Positions 1 through 10,279 of a DNA stretch of 64,000 nucleotides are shown in pieces. The notes beneath the pieces were generated by a model. That model was not told where the DNA came from and did no database searches. It saw only the letters and a list, made by a program, of their open reading frames with translations. The DNA lies in contig NZ_CP108464.1 in the NCBI RefSeq assembly GCF_036226405.1, positions 6,262,001-6,326,000 on the forward strand, in the 5' to 3' direction. The stretch comes from Streptomyces sp. NBC_01260. Its GTDB lineage: Bacteria > Actinomycetota > Actinomycetes > Streptomycetales > Streptomycetaceae. Within the stretch, counting starts at the first letter, position 1. Every line of letters begins with the position of its first letter. Position numbers and translations under genes: made by a program.

Positions 1-1433
1 CCGACTACCGGGCCATCGACCCGATGTTCGGCACCCTGCTGGACGCCGACGCCCTGATCCGCGACGCCCACGACCTGGGCCTGCGGATCATCGTCGACCT
101 GGTGCCCAACCACTCCTCCGACCAGCACGAGTGGTTCAAGCGCGCGCTCGCCGAGGGCCCCCGCTCCGCCCTGCGCGACCGCTACCACTTCCGCCCCGGC
201 AAGGGCGCCGACGGCGAACTCCCGCCCAACGACTGGGAGTCCATCTTCGGCGGACCGGCCTGGACCCGGACCACCGACCCGGACGGCACGCCCGGCGACT
301 GGTACCTCCACCTCTTCGCGCCCGAGCAGCCCGACTTCAACTGGGAACACCCGGCCGTCGCCGACGAGTTCCGCTCGATCCTGCGCTTCTGGCTCGACAT
401 GGGCGTCGACGGCTTCCGGGTCGACGTCGCGCACGGCCTCGTCAAGGCCGAGGGCCTGCCCGACCTGGGCTCGCACGACCAGCTGAAGCTGCTCGGAACC
501 AGTGACGGCGTACTGCCGTTCTTCGACCAGGACGGTGTGCACGAGATCTACCGCAGCTGGCGCACCATCCTCGACGAGTACCCCGGCGACCGGATCGCGG
601 TGGCCGAGGCCTGGACCCCGACCGTCGAGCGCACCGCCAACTACGTGCGCCCCGACGAGATGCACCAGGCCTTCAACTTCCAGTACCTGGCCACCGCCTG
701 GGACGCGAAGGCGCTGCGCGAGGTCATCGACACCTCGCTGAACGCGATGCGCCCCGTCGGCGCCCCCACCACCTGGGTGCTCTCCAACCACGACGTCACC
801 CGGCACGCCACCCGGTTCGCCAACCCGCCCGGCCTCGGCACCCAGATCCGTACCGCGGGCGACCGCGAGCTGGGCCTGCGGCGGGCCCGTGCGGCCACGC
901 TGCTGATGCTGGCGCTGCCCGGCTCCGCCTACGTCTACCAGGGCGAGGAGCTCGGCCTGCCCGACGTCACCGACCTGCCCGACGAGGCCCGCCAGGACCC
1001 GTCGTTCTTCCGGGCCGAGGGCCAGGACGGCTTCCGCGACGGCTGCCGGGTGCCGATCCCGTGGACCCGCGAGGGCAGCTCGTACGGCTTCGGCGAGGGC
1101 GGCAGTTGGCTGCCGCAGCCCGTCGGCTGGGGCGAGCTCAGCGTCGAGGCCCAGACCGGTGCGGCCGGCTCCACCCTGGAGCTGTACCGGGCCGCGATCG
1201 CCGCCCGCCGGGTGCACCCCGGACTCGGCGCGGGCACCGCGGTGGAGTGGCTGGACGCCCCCGAGGGACTGCTGATCCTCGCCCGCCCCGGCTTCGTCTG
1301 CACCGTCAACACGACGGGCTCCGCCGTCCGCATCCCCGTACGCGGCACCGTCCTGCTGTCCAGCGCCCCGGTCACCACCGACGGCGCCGAGATCGAGCTC
1401 CCGGCCGACACCACGGTGTGGTGGACGGTGTGA
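1..1433 (+). CDS. Alpha-glucosidase, GH13 family (5' end outside window)
   Basis: Retaining alpha-glucosidase expected to hydrolyse maltose and short maltodextrins in the cytoplasm. The reading frame is already open at base 3 (DYRAIDP...FGTL, a typical oligo-1,4-glucosidase stretch), so the true start lies upstream and the first part of the barrel is missing. The conserved GH13 regions are visible: region I (DLVPNH, near 100), region II with the nucleophile Asp (GFRVDVAH, near 415-435), region III with the acid/base Glu (AVAEAW, near 600) and region IV (SNHDVTRH, near 785). No signal peptide can be judged. The stop codon overlaps the GTG of the LacI gene, so the two are translationally coupled; probably a maltodextrin transport operon precedes it. 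Confidence 0.92.
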   Translation, partial: DYRAIDPMFGTLLDADALIRDAHDLGLRIIVDLVPNHSSDQHEWFKRALAEGPRSALRDRYHFRPGKGADGELPPNDWESIFGGPAWTRTTDPDGTPGDWYLHLFAPEQPDFNWEHPAVADEFRSILRFWLDMGVDGFRVDVAHGLVKAEGLPDLGSHDQLKLLGTSDGVLPFFDQDGVHEIYRSWRTILDEYPGDRIAVAEAWTPTVERTANYVRPDEMHQAFNFQYLATAWDAKALREVIDTSLNAMRPVGAPTTWVLSNHDVTRHATRFANPPGLGTQIRTAGDRELGLRRARAATLLMLALPGSAYVYQGEELGLPDVTDLPDEARQDPSFFRAEGQDGFRDGCRVPIPWTREGSSYGFGEGGSWLPQPVGWGELSVEAQTGAAGSTLELYRAAIAARRVHPGLGAGTAVEWLDAPEGLLILARPGFVCTVNTTGSAVRIPVRGTVLLSSAPVTTDGAEIELPADTTVWWTV

Positions 1434-2476
1434 CCGTCCCCCCGCCCAGGACCGGCAGCTCGCTGAGGCTCTCCGACATCGCCGGACAGGCCTCGGTCAG
1501 CGAGGCGACCGTCAGCCGGGTGCTCAACGGCAAGCCGGGCGTCGCGGACACCACGCGTCAGCGGGTGCTCGCGGCGCTCGACATCCTGGGCTACGAGCGC
1601 CCGGTACGGCTGCGGCAGCGCAGCGCCGGACTGATCGGACTGGTGACGCCCGAACTCACCAACCCGATCTTCCCGGCGTTCGCGCAGTCCGTCGAACAGG
1701 TCCTGGCGGGCCACGGCTACACACCGGTGCTCTGCACCCAGCTGCCCGGCGGCGCCACCGAGGACGAACTCGTCGAGCAGCTCGTCGAACGCGGCGTCGG
1801 CGGCATCGTCTTCCTCTCCGGGCTGCACGCCGACACCTCGGCCGACCCGGCGCGCTACGCCGCGCTGACCGACCGCGGCGTGCCCTTCGTCCTGATCAAC
1901 GGCTACAACGAGCGGATCAGCGCCCCGTTCGTCTCGCCCGACGACACCGCCGCCGTGCGGATGGCCGTGGGGCACCTCGCCGAACTGGGCCACCGCCGGG
2001 TCGGCCTGGCGATCGGTCCGCAGCGCTACGTGCCCTCCCGCCGCAAGCGGGACGGCTTCGTGGACGCCGCGGTGTCGCTGCTCGGTATGGACCGCGCCGA
2101 GGCCGAACTCCTGGTGTGCTCGACCCTGTTCAGCGTCGAGGGCGGCCAGGTGGCGGCAGGCGCACTGCTCGACCGCGGATGCACGGGGATCGTCTGCGGC
2201 AGCGACCTGATGGCGCTGGGCGTGGTGCGGGCCGCCCGGGACCGCGGACTGGTGGTGCCGCGCGACGTGTCCGTCGTCGGATTCGACGACTCGCAGCTGA
2301 TCGCGTTCACCGACCCACCGCTGACCACGGTGCGCCAGCCCGTACAGGCGATGGCGGCGGCCGCGGTGGGCGCCCTGCTGGAGGAGATCGGCGGAAGCCC
2401 CGTACAGCGCACGGAGTACGTGTTCCAGCCGGAGCTGGTGGTACGGGGGTCGACCGCGGCGCTCCGCAGCGCCTGA
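1430..2476 (+). CDS. LacI-family transcriptional regulator (MalR/Reg1-like candidate)
   Basis: DNA-binding repressor of 348 residues. The LacI helix-turn-helix is at residues 13-34 (LSDIA...VSEATVSRVLNG), followed by a periplasmic-binding-like sugar domain ending with FDDSQ and TTVRQP motifs normal for the family. The chosen start is GTG 1430, because it overlaps the alpha-glucosidase stop (GTGA) and leaves a normal short lead before the helix-turn-helix; the frame is open further upstream but only as a shadow of the preceding gene. Position between an alpha-glucosidase and two starch-degrading enzymes suggests it senses maltose or maltodextrin and controls the amylase genes, like MalR/Reg1 of other Streptomyces; the specific identity is inference. 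Confidence 0.93.
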   Translation: MTVPPPRTGSSLRLSDIAGQASVSEATVSRVLNGKPGVADTTRQRVLAALDILGYERPVRLRQRSAGLIGLVTPELTNPIFPAFAQSVEQVLAGHGYTPVLCTQLPGGATEDELVEQLVERGVGGIVFLSGLHADTSADPARYAALTDRGVPFVLINGYNERISAPFVSPDDTAAVRMAVGHLAELGHRRVGLAIGPQRYVPSRRKRDGFVDAAVSLLGMDRAEAELLVCSTLFSVEGGQVAAGALLDRGCTGIVCGSDLMALGVVRAARDRGLVVPRDVSVVGFDDSQLIAFTDPPLTTVRQPVQAMAAAAVGALLEEIGGSPVQRTEYVFQPELVVRGSTAALRSA

Positions 2477-2480
2477 GGTA

Positions 2481-2495
2481 CACGGCGGAGCCGTG
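2481..2495 (+). terminator. Short hairpin just after the LacI gene
   Basis: CACGGC-GGA-GCCGTG, a six-base stem four bases after the stop codon. It is small for a terminator and may only assist the larger inverted repeat downstream. Confidence 0.3.
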
Positions 2496-2575
2496 CGGCG
2501 AGGTCCTGGGTCCGGAGGGGGGATCCCGGGCCTCGCCGTGCGTGCGGGTGCTTCCGGATGCGTCCGGGCGTGCAG

Positions 2576-2635
2576 GAGGGGCACCAGGAGTCGACCCGGA
2601 TGGGTCGGCGGGGAGTGTGACCCCAGGTGCCCCTC
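2576..2635 (+). terminator. Nested inverted repeat, probable terminator of the LacI gene
   Basis: Outer arms GAGGGGCACC (2576-2585) and GGTGCCCCTC (2626-2635) pair perfectly over 10 bases; an inner stem CGACCC/GGGTCG (2592-2597, 2602-2607) sits inside. It is the only sizeable structure between the regulator and the amylase promoter in this 489-base gene-free stretch, whose remaining parts are the amylase promoter and operators. Confidence 0.5.
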
Positions 2636-2750
2636 TTGTCCGTGACCGGCCCGGCCGGACGGGCGCGTGGGGCCCGGGGTAACGGGACCCCCGGCCGACC
2701 GGACCGGAGTCGGGAGAAACGTAACAGGGCTGCAATGTTTTGCGTAAGAG

Positions 2751-2761
2751 CTTGCAGGAAG
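2751..2761 (+). promoter_or_regulatory. Candidate upstream MalR-type operator
   Basis: CTTGCAGGAAG, one mismatch from the perfect inverted repeat at 2870-2880. It lies about 57 bases upstream of the predicted -35 of the amylase gene. Maltose regulators of Streptomyces are known to bind TTGCAG-type repeats near amylase promoters; assignment to the adjacent LacI protein is inference. Confidence 0.5.
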
Positions 2762-2817
2762 AAATCTGCAGTATTTCGCGGGTGTGAGCGGGATATGAGC
2801 AGCTCATGTCCAAAGGG

Positions 2818-2846
2818 TTGACCGGAACCTGACGGGCTCGTACGGT
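2818..2846 (+). promoter_or_regulatory. Predicted vegetative promoter of the alpha-amylase gene
   Basis: TTGACC (2818-2823), a 17-base spacer and TACGGT (2841-2846) match the HrdB-type -35/-10 pattern. It would start transcription near 2853, giving a leader of about 113 bases that carries the downstream operator. Confidence 0.55.
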
Positions 2847-2869
2847 CGCACCGCGGCAAGGTTTGCATT

Positions 2870-2880
2870 CTTGCAGCAAG
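2870..2880 (+). promoter_or_regulatory. Candidate downstream MalR-type operator
   Basis: CTTGC-A-GCAAG is a perfect five-base inverted repeat about 17 bases after the predicted transcription start, a position suited to repression. It matches the site at 2751-2761 at 10 of 11 bases. Confidence 0.55.
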
Positions 2881-2965
2881 AACATTCAGGAGCCTTGAGG
2901 GCAGGGCGCGTTGCCGTATGAGGCTGCACCGTCACCCGCGTTTCCCCCACCGCAGGAGGAAAGAC

Positions 2966-4678
2966 ATGGCACGCAGACCCCTGTCCGCGGCGCTCGCCCT
3001 GATAGCGGGCGCCGCCGCACTCGTGGTCCCCGCCACGAGCGCCGAGGCCGCCACGCCGGGCACCAAGGACGTCACCGCCGTTCTCTTCGAGTGGAAGTTC
3101 GACTCCGTTGCCAAGGCGTGCACGGACTCCCTCGGCCCGGCCGGATACGGCTACGTACAGGTCTCGCCGCCCCAGGAGCACATCCAGGGCGGGCAGTGGT
3201 GGACCTCGTACCAGCCGGTCAGCTACAAGATCGCCGGACGGCTCGGTGACCGCAGCTCGTTCGCCAACATGGTCAGCACCTGCCACAGCGCGGGCGTCAA
3301 GGTTGTCGCGGACTCCGTCATCAACCACATGTCGGCGGGCTCGGGCACCGGCACCGGCGGCTCCTCGTACACGAAGTACGACTACCCCGGTCTGTACTCC
3401 GCGCCCGACATGGACGACTGCACCGCGCAGATCAGCAACTACCAGGACCGCTACAACGTCCAGCACTGCGAACTCGTCGGCCTGGCCGACCTGGACACCG
3501 GTGAGGAGTACGTCCGCGGCAGGATCGCCGGATACCTCAACGACCTGCTCTCGCTCGGCGTCGACGGCTTCCGTATTGACGGGGCCAAGCACATCCCCGC
3601 CGGCGACCTCGCCAACATCAAGTCCCGGCTGAGCAATTCCGGCGCCTACTGGAAGCAGGAGGCGATCTACGGAGCCGGCGAGGCCGTCTCGCCCGACGAG
3701 TACGCGGGCACGGGGGACGTCCAGGAATTCCGCTACGCCCGCAGCCTCAAGCAGGTCTTCAACAACGAGAACCTCGCCAACCTGAAGAACTTCGGCGAGG
3801 GCTGGGGCTTCATGTCCTCCTCGAAGGCCGCGGTCTTCGTCGACAACCACGACACCGAGCGCGGCGGTGACACCCTCAGCTACAAGGACGGCGCCAACTA
3901 CACGCTCGCCAGTGTCTTCATGCTGGCCTGGCCCTACGGCTCGCCCGACGTTCACTCCGGCTACGAGTGGTCCGACAAGGACGCCGGTCCGCCGGGCGGC
4001 GGCACGGTCAACGCCTGCTACAGCGACGGCTGGAAGTGCCAGCACGCCTGGCGCGAGATCGCCTCCATGGTCGGCTTCCGCAACACCGCCCGCGGCGAGG
4101 GCGTCTCCAACTGGTGGGACAACGGCGGCGACCAGATCGCGTTCGGCCGGGGCTCCAAGGCGTACGTCGCGATCAACCACGAGGGCTCCTCGCTGACCCG
4201 TACGTTCCAGACCTCGCTGCCCGCCGGTGACTACTGCGACATCCAGTCCGGCAACGGCGTCACCGTAAACGGCTCCGGCCAGTTCACCGCCACGCTCGGC
4301 GCCAACACGGCCCTCGCCCTCCAGACCGGCGCCCGCACCTGCTCCGGCGGCGGCACCGGTCAGACCGATCCCGGTACGGGCACCTCCGGCGCCACCTTCG
4401 GTGTCAACGCCACCACTCAGCTCGGCCAGAACATCTACGTCACCGGCAACCAGTCCGCCCTCGGCAACTGGAACCCCGCCGCCGCGCTGAAGCTCGACCC
4501 GGCCACGTACCCGGTCTGGAAGCTCGATGTGAGCCTGCCCGCCGGTACGTCGTTCGAGTACAAGTACGTCCGCAAGGACGCGAGCGGCAACGTCACCTGG
4601 GAGAGCGGTGCCAACCGCACGGCCACCGTGCCGTCCTCCGGCAAGGCCGCGCTGACCGGTGACGTCTGGCGGAGCTGA
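2966..4678 (+). CDS. Secreted alpha-amylase, GH13, with C-terminal CBM20 starch-binding domain
   Basis: Extracellular endo-acting alpha-amylase of 570 residues that hydrolyses internal alpha-1,4 bonds in starch. ATG 2966 is chosen because an ideal AGGAGGAAA site lies directly upstream; an in-frame start at 2918 lacks one. Residues 1-28 form a Sec signal peptide with cleavage after AEA. Catalytic regions: [10 protein letters not shown] with the nucleophile Asp (about residue 204), Glu in GAGEAVS (about 238) and Asp in VDNHDTE (about 293). After a Gly/Thr-rich linker (near residues 455-475) comes a CBM20 domain from about residue 477 to the end ([17 protein letters not shown]). Only 77 bases separate it from the pullulanase gene, so they are probably one operon under the LacI regulator. 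Confidence 0.96.
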   Translation: MARRPLSAALALIAGAAALVVPATSAEAATPGTKDVTAVLFEWKFDSVAKACTDSLGPAGYGYVQVSPPQEHIQGGQWWTSYQPVSYKIAGRLGDRSSFANMVSTCHSAGVKVVADSVINHMSAGSGTGTGGSSYTKYDYPGLYSAPDMDDCTAQISNYQDRYNVQHCELVGLADLDTGEEYVRGRIAGYLNDLLSLGVDGFRIDGAKHIPAGDLANIKSRLSNSGAYWKQEAIYGAGEAVSPDEYAGTGDVQEFRYARSLKQVFNNENLANLKNFGEGWGFMSSSKAAVFVDNHDTERGGDTLSYKDGANYTLASVFMLAWPYGSPDVHSGYEWSDKDAGPPGGGTVNACYSDGWKCQHAWREIASMVGFRNTARGEGVSNWWDNGGDQIAFGRGSKAYVAINHEGSSLTRTFQTSLPAGDYCDIQSGNGVTVNGSGQFTATLGANTALALQTGARTCSGGGTGQTDPGTGTSGATFGVNATTQLGQNIYVTGNQSALGNWNPAAALKLDPATYPVWKLDVSLPAGTSFEYKYVRKDASGNVTWESGANRTATVPSSGKAALTGDVWRS

Positions 4679-4755
4679 CCTCCCCGCCCCGCCCGCCGGA
4701 CGGGCCGCACCGGCCCGTCCGGCCCCGCATCCGCACCCCTTCGAGGAGAACCCGA

Positions 4756-7700
4756 GTGATACGTCCGTCCCCGCGCGTGCCCGCGCGAAGAGCGGCGCCC
4801 GCCGCCGTCGTCGCGGCCGCCCTGTGCGCGGCCCTCGTGCCCGCGCTGCCCGCCGCCGCGGCCGGGCCCCCCGCCGCGCCGTCGGACGCCAAGCTGGCCG
4901 CACAGCCCGCCCGCCACGATCTGACCCGTGAGCAGTTCTACTTCGTGATGCCCGACCGGTTCGCCAACGGCGACACCGGCAACGACCGGGGCGGGCTCAC
5001 CGGCTCCCGGCTGGAGACCGGTTACGACCCCACCGACAAGGGGTTCTACCAGGGCGGCGACCTCAAGGGGCTGACCAGCAGGCTCGACTACATCAAGGGG
5101 CTCGGCACCACCGCCATCTGGCTCGCGCCGATCTTCAGGAACCGGCCCGTCCAGGGCACCGGCAAGGACGCCTCGGCCGGCTACCACGGCTACTGGATCA
5201 CCGACTTCACCCAGGTCGACCCGCACTTCGGCACCAACGCCGACCTGACGAAGCTGATCGACAAGGCCCACGGCAAGGGCATGAAGGTCTTCTTCGACGT
5301 CATCACCAACCACACCGCCGACACCGTCGACTACGCCGAGAAGACCTACGGCTACAAGCCCAAGGGCGCCTACCCGTACCTCGACCGGAACGGCCGCCCC
5401 TTCGACGACAGCGCGGGCATGGCGAAGACGGACGCCGACTCCTTCCCGTACAAGCCGGTCACCACCGGCGGCAAGACGCCGTCCTGGCTCAACGATCCGA
5501 CGATGTACCACAACCGCGGTGACTCGACCTATGCCGGCGAGTCCACCACGTACGGCGACTTCTCCGGGCTCGACGACCTGTGGACCGAGCGGCCCGAGGT
5601 CGTCTCCGGCATGGAGAAGATCTACGAGAAGTGGGTCCGCGACTTCGACATCGACGGCTTCCGCATCGACACCGTCAAACACGTCGACCTGGACTTCTGG
5701 ACCCAGTGGGCGACCGCCCTCGACACGTACGCGGCCAAGCACGGCCGCGACGACTTCTTCATGTTCGGCGAGGTCTACTCCGCCGACACCGCGATCACCT
5801 CGCCCTACGTCACCCAGGGACGGCTCGACGCGACCCTCGACTTCCCCTTCCAGGAGGCGGCCCGCCAGTACGCCTCGCAGGGCGCCCCAGCCTCGAAGCT
5901 CGCCGCCGTCCTCGGCGACGACTACCGGTACACCACCGACAAGGCCAACGCCTACGAGCAGGTGACCTTCCTCGGCAACCACGACATGGGCCGCATCGGC
6001 ACCTTCCTGAAGCAGGACAACCCGAAGGCCGATGACGCGGAACTGGTGAAGCGGGCCCGGCTGGCCAACGAGGTGATGTTCCTCAGCCGCGGCAACCCCG
6101 TCGTCTACTACGGCGACGAACAGGGCTTCACCGGCGCCGGCGGTGACAAGGACGCCCGCCAGACCATGTTCGCCTCGAAGACCGCCGACTACCTCGACGA
6201 CGACGAGCTGGGCACCGACCGTACGCACGCCTCCGACGCGTACGACACCCAGCACCCCATCTACCGCTCCATCGCCGCTCTCTCCGAGCTGACCAGGAAG
6301 AACCCGGCGCTGCGGGACGGCGTCCAGACCGAGCGGTACGCCGAGGGCTCCGTCTACGCCTTCTCCCGTACGGACCCCGAGCGCGGCAACGAGTACGTCG
6401 TCGCCACCAACAACGGCGCCGGCGCGAAGACCGTCGAGCTGCCCACCGAGTCCGCCCGGATGGACTTCCGTACGCTGTACGGCGGTTCCGGCACGGTCCG
6501 CAGCGGCGCGGACAAGAAGGTCACCGTCACCGTGCCGGCCCTGTCCAGCATCGTGCTCCGCGCCGGGAAGCCGCTGGGCGCCCCCGCCGCCAGGCCGGCG
6601 ATCTCCCTGAAGGCACCGGCCGCCGGAGCCACCGGCACCGTCGAGCTCTCCGCCGACGTGGACGGCGGCTCCCTGAACCGGGTCGTCTTCGCCGCCCAGC
6701 AGGGCAACGGGAAGTGGACCACGCTCGGGTCCGCCGACCACGCCCCGTACAAGGTCACCCAGACCATCGGCGACACCACCGCCGCCGGAACACCCCTGCG
6801 CTACAAGGCCGTTGTGGTCGACCGTGCCGGGCGCACCGCGAGCGCGCTCGCCTCGTCCACCGCCGGACAGGCGGCCGCCCCGGCGAAGCCCGTCGCCGTC
6901 GAACGCGACTACGCCGTCGTCCACTACAAGCGCGCCGACGGCGACTACGACGGCTGGCAGGCCAGGTCCGGCGAGAGCGCCGCGGACTTCACCGGGCGGG
7001 ACGCCTACGGCGCCTTCGCCTGGATCAAGGTGCCCGAGGGTGCCTCCTCGGTCCCGTACACCGTCGAGAGGAGCGGCACCGCTGACGGGCCGGAGCGCGC
7101 CGTCGAGCTCGCGAGGACCGGACAGGTCTGGATCGAGCAGGGCGAGGACGGTCAGGCCGAAACCGCCCCCGAGGGTGCCTACCCGCCGCAGGACACCGGC
7201 AAGGCCGTCCTGCACTACTACCGGGCCGACGGGGACTACGACGGCTGGGGGCTGCACACCTGGACCGGCGCCAAGGAGCCCACCGACTGGGCCAAGCCGC
7301 TCCAGCCGGTGAAGAGGGACGCATCGGGTCTCACGTTCGAGGTCCCGCTCACCGACGGGGCCACCTCGCTCAGCTACATCCTGCACCGGGGCGACGAGAA
7401 GGACCTGCCCAGCGACCAGTCCCTCGACATCGCGAGCCACGGGCACGAGGTGTGGATGCTCGGCGGCACACCCGGCTACCTCCTCCCGCAGACCGGCGGC
7501 GTCCCCGCCCCCGACCTCACCAAGGCCGAGGCCCAGTGGATCGACTCCGCCACCGTCGTCTGGAAGGTGAAGGCCACCGAGGCCACCAGCCAGCAGCTCG
7601 TCTACGCGAGGAACGGCGGGATCTCCGTCACCGACGGCGCACTCTCCGACGAGGGCCAGTGGCTGCGGCTCAGTCCGTCCGCGCTGACCGACGCGCAGAA

Positions 7701-10083
7701 GGCGAAGTACCCGCACCTCAAGGACTACCCGGCGTTCACCGTGGACGCCCGCGACCGGGACCGCGTCCGTGACGCCCTGCGCGGCCAGCTGATCGCCACC
7801 CAGCGCGCGGCCAACGGCGCCCTGCTCGCCGCCACCGGGGTGCAGAGCGCCGGCGTGCTCGACGATCTCTACGGGAAGCCGGCGAGCAGCGCCTCGCTCG
7901 GCCCGGTCTTCCGGGGCGGCAGCCCCACGCTGTCCGTCTGGGCGCCCACCGCCCGCACGGTCTCGCTCGAACTCGGCGACAGGACCGTCCCGATGCGGCG
8001 CGACGACCGCACCGGCGTCTGGTCGGTCACCGGGAAGCGGGACTGGAACGGCAAGCCCTACCGGTACGTGGTGAAGGTCTGGGCGCCCACCGTCCAGAAA
8101 CTCGTCACCAACAAGGTCACCGACCCCTACTCCACCGCGCTGACCACCGACTCCGCCCGGAGCCTCGTGGTCGACCTCGACGACCGCAAGCTCGCGCCCA
8201 AGGGCTGGGACGGGCTGCGCAAGCCCGCCGCGGTGCCGCTGCGCGACGCCCAGATCCAGGAGCTCCAGATCCGCGACTTCTCGATCGCGGACCCCACGTC
8301 CAAGCACCCCGGCGAATACCTCGCCTTCACCGACACCCGCTCCGACGGGATGAAGCACCTCAAGCAGCTCGCCGACTCCGGCACCAGCTATGTCCACCTG
8401 CTGCCCGCCTTCGATATCGGCACCGTTCCCGAGAAGAAGAAGGACCAGCAGAAGCCGGCCTGCGACCTGTCCGTCTACGCCCCCGACTCCGCACAGCAGC
8501 AGGCCTGTGTGGCGAAGGCCGCCGCGAAGGACGCGTTCAACTGGGGCTACGACCCGCTGCACTACACCGTCCCGGAAGGCAGTTACGCCTCCGACCCGGA
8601 CGGCACCCGGCGCACGGTCGAGTTCCGGCAGATGGTGCAGGGGCTGAACGGCGCCGGTCTGCGGACCGTCATGGACGTCGTCTACAACCACACCGTCGCC
8701 GCCGGCCAGGACGGCAAATCCGTCCTCGACCGGATCGTGCCCGGCTACTACCAGCGGCTGCTGGAGGACGGCACCGTCGCCACCTCCACCTGCTGCGCCA
8801 ACACCGCACCCGAGAACACCATGATGGGCAAGCTCGTCGTCGACTCGATCGTCACCTGGGCCAGGGAGTACAAGGTCGACGGCTTCCGCTTCGACCTGAT
8901 GGGACACCACCCCAAGGCCGGCATCCTGGCCGTCCGCAAGGCCCTCGACGCCCTGACCGTCGCCAAGGACGGCGTCGACGGCAGGAAGATCATCCTGTAC
9001 GGGGAGGGCTGGAACTTCGGTGAGATCGCCGACGACGCCCGCTTCGTCCAGGCCACCCAGAAGAACATGGCCGGCACCGGCATCGCCACCTTCTCCGACC
9101 GGGCCCGCGACGCCGTGCGCGGCGGCTCCCCGTTCGACGAGGACCCCGGCGTGCAGGGCTTCGCCACCGGCCTCTACACCGACCCCAACACCTCCGCGAA
9201 CAACGGCACGAAGGCCGAGCAGAAGGCCCGGCTGCTCCACTACCAGGACCTGATCAAGGTCGGGCTCACCGGCAGCCTCGCCGGCTACACCTTCACCGAC
9301 ACCTCCGGCCACACGGTCAAGGGCTCGGACGTCGACTACAACGGAGCCCCGGCCGGATACGCCGCGGCCCCCGGTGACGCCCTCGCCTACGCCGACGCCC
9401 ACGACAACGAGACGCTGTACGACGCCCTCGCCTTCAAGCTCCCGGCCGGCACCCCGGCAGCCGAGCGGGCCAGGATGCAGGTCCTTGCCATGGCGACGGC
9501 CACCCTCTCGCAGGGCCCCTCGCTCTCCCAGGCCGGCACCGACCTGCTGCGGTCCAAGTCCCTGGACCGCAACTCCTTCGACAGCGGTGACTGGTTCAAC
9601 GCCCTGCACTGGGACTGCCGCGCGGGCAACGGCTTCGGCCGCGGACTGCCGCCCGCCGCCGACAACGAGGCCAAGTGGCCTTACGCGAAGCCGCTGTTGA
9701 CCAATGCCGCGATCAGTCCCGGCTGCGCACAGATCAACGGCGCCTCGGCCGCGTACCAGGACCTGCTCACCATCCGCGCCACCGAGAAGGACTTCGGCCT
9801 CTCCACCGCCGGGCAGGTGCAGTCCACGCTCTCCTTCCCGCTCTCCGGCAAGGACGAGACCCCCGGGGTGATCACCATGCGGCTCGGGAAGCTGGTGGTC
9901 GTCCTCAACGCCGCCCCCGGCGCCACCACCCAGAAGGTCGCCGCCCTGGCGGGCAGGAACTACGCCCTGCACCCCGTTCAGGCGGCGGGCGCGGATCTTA
10001 CCGTCAAGAAGGCGACGTACGAGCGGAGTTCGGGAAGTTTCACTGTTCCGGGGCGCACGGTGGCGGTGTTCTCCCTGCGCTGA
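4756..10083 (+). CDS. Giant secreted bifunctional alpha-amylase/pullulanase (two GH13 domains)
   Basis: Extracellular 1775-residue enzyme for debranching and hydrolysing starch, glycogen and pullulan. Start GTG 4756 follows GAGGAGA. Signal peptide about residues 1-36 (ends PAAAA). First GH13 catalytic domain about 55-600, with Asp in [10 protein letters not shown] (about 303), Glu in FGEVYS (about 337) and Asp in LGNHDMG (about 409). Then an Ig-like module (about 615-700), two CBM41-type pullulanase modules starting near 715 and 815 (both with [14 protein letters not shown] cores), a further beta region, a CBM48 (about 1056-1150) and a second GH13 pullulanase domain with VMDVVYNH (1305), [10 protein letters not shown] (1376), GEGWNF (1416) and DAHDNE (1548), followed by a C-terminal beta domain. 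Both active sites look intact. Same architecture as the S. coelicolor SCO2226 type, from memory. Confidence 0.95.
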   Translation: MIRPSPRVPARRAAPAAVVAAALCAALVPALPAAAAGPPAAPSDAKLAAQPARHDLTREQFYFVMPDRFANGDTGNDRGGLTGSRLETGYDPTDKGFYQGGDLKGLTSRLDYIKGLGTTAIWLAPIFRNRPVQGTGKDASAGYHGYWITDFTQVDPHFGTNADLTKLIDKAHGKGMKVFFDVITNHTADTVDYAEKTYGYKPKGAYPYLDRNGRPFDDSAGMAKTDADSFPYKPVTTGGKTPSWLNDPTMYHNRGDSTYAGESTTYGDFSGLDDLWTERPEVVSGMEKIYEKWVRDFDIDGFRIDTVKHVDLDFWTQWATALDTYAAKHGRDDFFMFGEVYSADTAITSPYVTQGRLDATLDFPFQEAARQYASQGAPASKLAAVLGDDYRYTTDKANAYEQVTFLGNHDMGRIGTFLKQDNPKADDAELVKRARLANEVMFLSRGNPVVYYGDEQGFTGAGGDKDARQTMFASKTADYLDDDELGTDRTHASDAYDTQHPIYRSIAALSELTRKNPALRDGVQTERYAEGSVYAFSRTDPERGNEYVVATNNGAGAKTVELPTESARMDFRTLYGGSGTVRSGADKKVTVTVPALSSIVLRAGKPLGAPAARPAISLKAPAAGATGTVELSADVDGGSLNRVVFAAQQGNGKWTTLGSADHAPYKVTQTIGDTTAAGTPLRYKAVVVDRAGRTASALASSTAGQAAAPAKPVAVERDYAVVHYKRADGDYDGWQARSGESAADFTGRDAYGAFAWIKVPEGASSVPYTVERSGTADGPERAVELARTGQVWIEQGEDGQAETAPEGAYPPQDTGKAVLHYYRADGDYDGWGLHTWTGAKEPTDWAKPLQPVKRDASGLTFEVPLTDGATSLSYILHRGDEKDLPSDQSLDIASHGHEVWMLGGTPGYLLPQTGGVPAPDLTKAEAQWIDSATVVWKVKATEATSQQLVYARNGGISVTDGALSDEGQWLRLSPSALTDAQKAKYPHLKDYPAFTVDARDRDRVRDALRGQLIATQRAANGALLAATGVQSAGVLDDLYGKPASSASLGPVFRGGSPTLSVWAPTARTVSLELGDRTVPMRRDDRTGVWSVTGKRDWNGKPYRYVVKVWAPTVQKLVTNKVTDPYSTALTTDSARSLVVDLDDRKLAPKGWDGLRKPAAVPLRDAQIQELQIRDFSIADPTSKHPGEYLAFTDTRSDGMKHLKQLADSGTSYVHLLPAFDIGTVPEKKKDQQKPACDLSVYAPDSAQQQACVAKAAAKDAFNWGYDPLHYTVPEGSYASDPDGTRRTVEFRQMVQGLNGAGLRTVMDVVYNHTVAAGQDGKSVLDRIVPGYYQRLLEDGTVATSTCCANTAPENTMMGKLVVDSIVTWAREYKVDGFRFDLMGHHPKAGILAVRKALDALTVAKDGVDGRKIILYGEGWNFGEIADDARFVQATQKNMAGTGIATFSDRARDAVRGGSPFDEDPGVQGFATGLYTDPNTSANNGTKAEQKARLLHYQDLIKVGLTGSLAGYTFTDTSGHTVKGSDVDYNGAPAGYAAAPGDALAYADAHDNETLYDALAFKLPAGTPAAERARMQVLAMATATLSQGPSLSQAGTDLLRSKSLDRNSFDSGDWFNALHWDCRAGNGFGRGLPPAADNEAKWPYAKPLLTNAAISPGCAQINGASAAYQDLLTIRATEKDFGLSTAGQVQSTLSFPLSGKDETPGVITMRLGKLVVVLNAAPGATTQKVAALAGRNYALHPVQAAGADLTVKKATYERSSGSFTVPGRTVAVFSLR

Positions 10084-10163
10084 CCGCAACAGGTCTACCG
10101 TGAGGCCAGCCGCCGGGGAGAGCCGCAACAGCACACTCCCGGGCGCGCCCTCCCACTCCACCC

Positions 10164-10253
10164 GGCCGGGTCCCGGCCCCGATCCCGTACGCACCGGCAA
10201 CCGCCTCGTCGGCCCGCCGGTGCCGTACCGGGCGCGGGGGCCGGGACCCGGCC
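10164..10253 (+). terminator. Long hairpin terminator after the pullulanase gene
   Basis: Perfect 17-base arms at 10164-10180 and 10237-10253 enclose a second, slightly bulged stem (10184-10198 with 10216-10232). The structure begins 80 bases after the pullulanase stop and ends 26 bases before the next start, so it should insulate the two genes. It also argues against the GTG at 10100 as start of the next protein. Confidence 0.7.
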
Positions 10254-10279
10254 TCTCCACCTGTTCAGCGACGGTGACG

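Noticed and set aside
4435..10260. A 1941-codon open frame antisense to the pullulanase gene
   Set aside because: It is a by-product of high GC at third positions. Composition is Gly/Val/Arg-rich without domains, while the plus strand has complete GH13 motifs.
10100..10279. GTG 10100 as the start of the STAND NTPase
   Set aside because: The added 60 residues are Pro/Gly/Arg-rich and encoded by a terminator hairpin; ATG 10280 gives the usual N-terminus.
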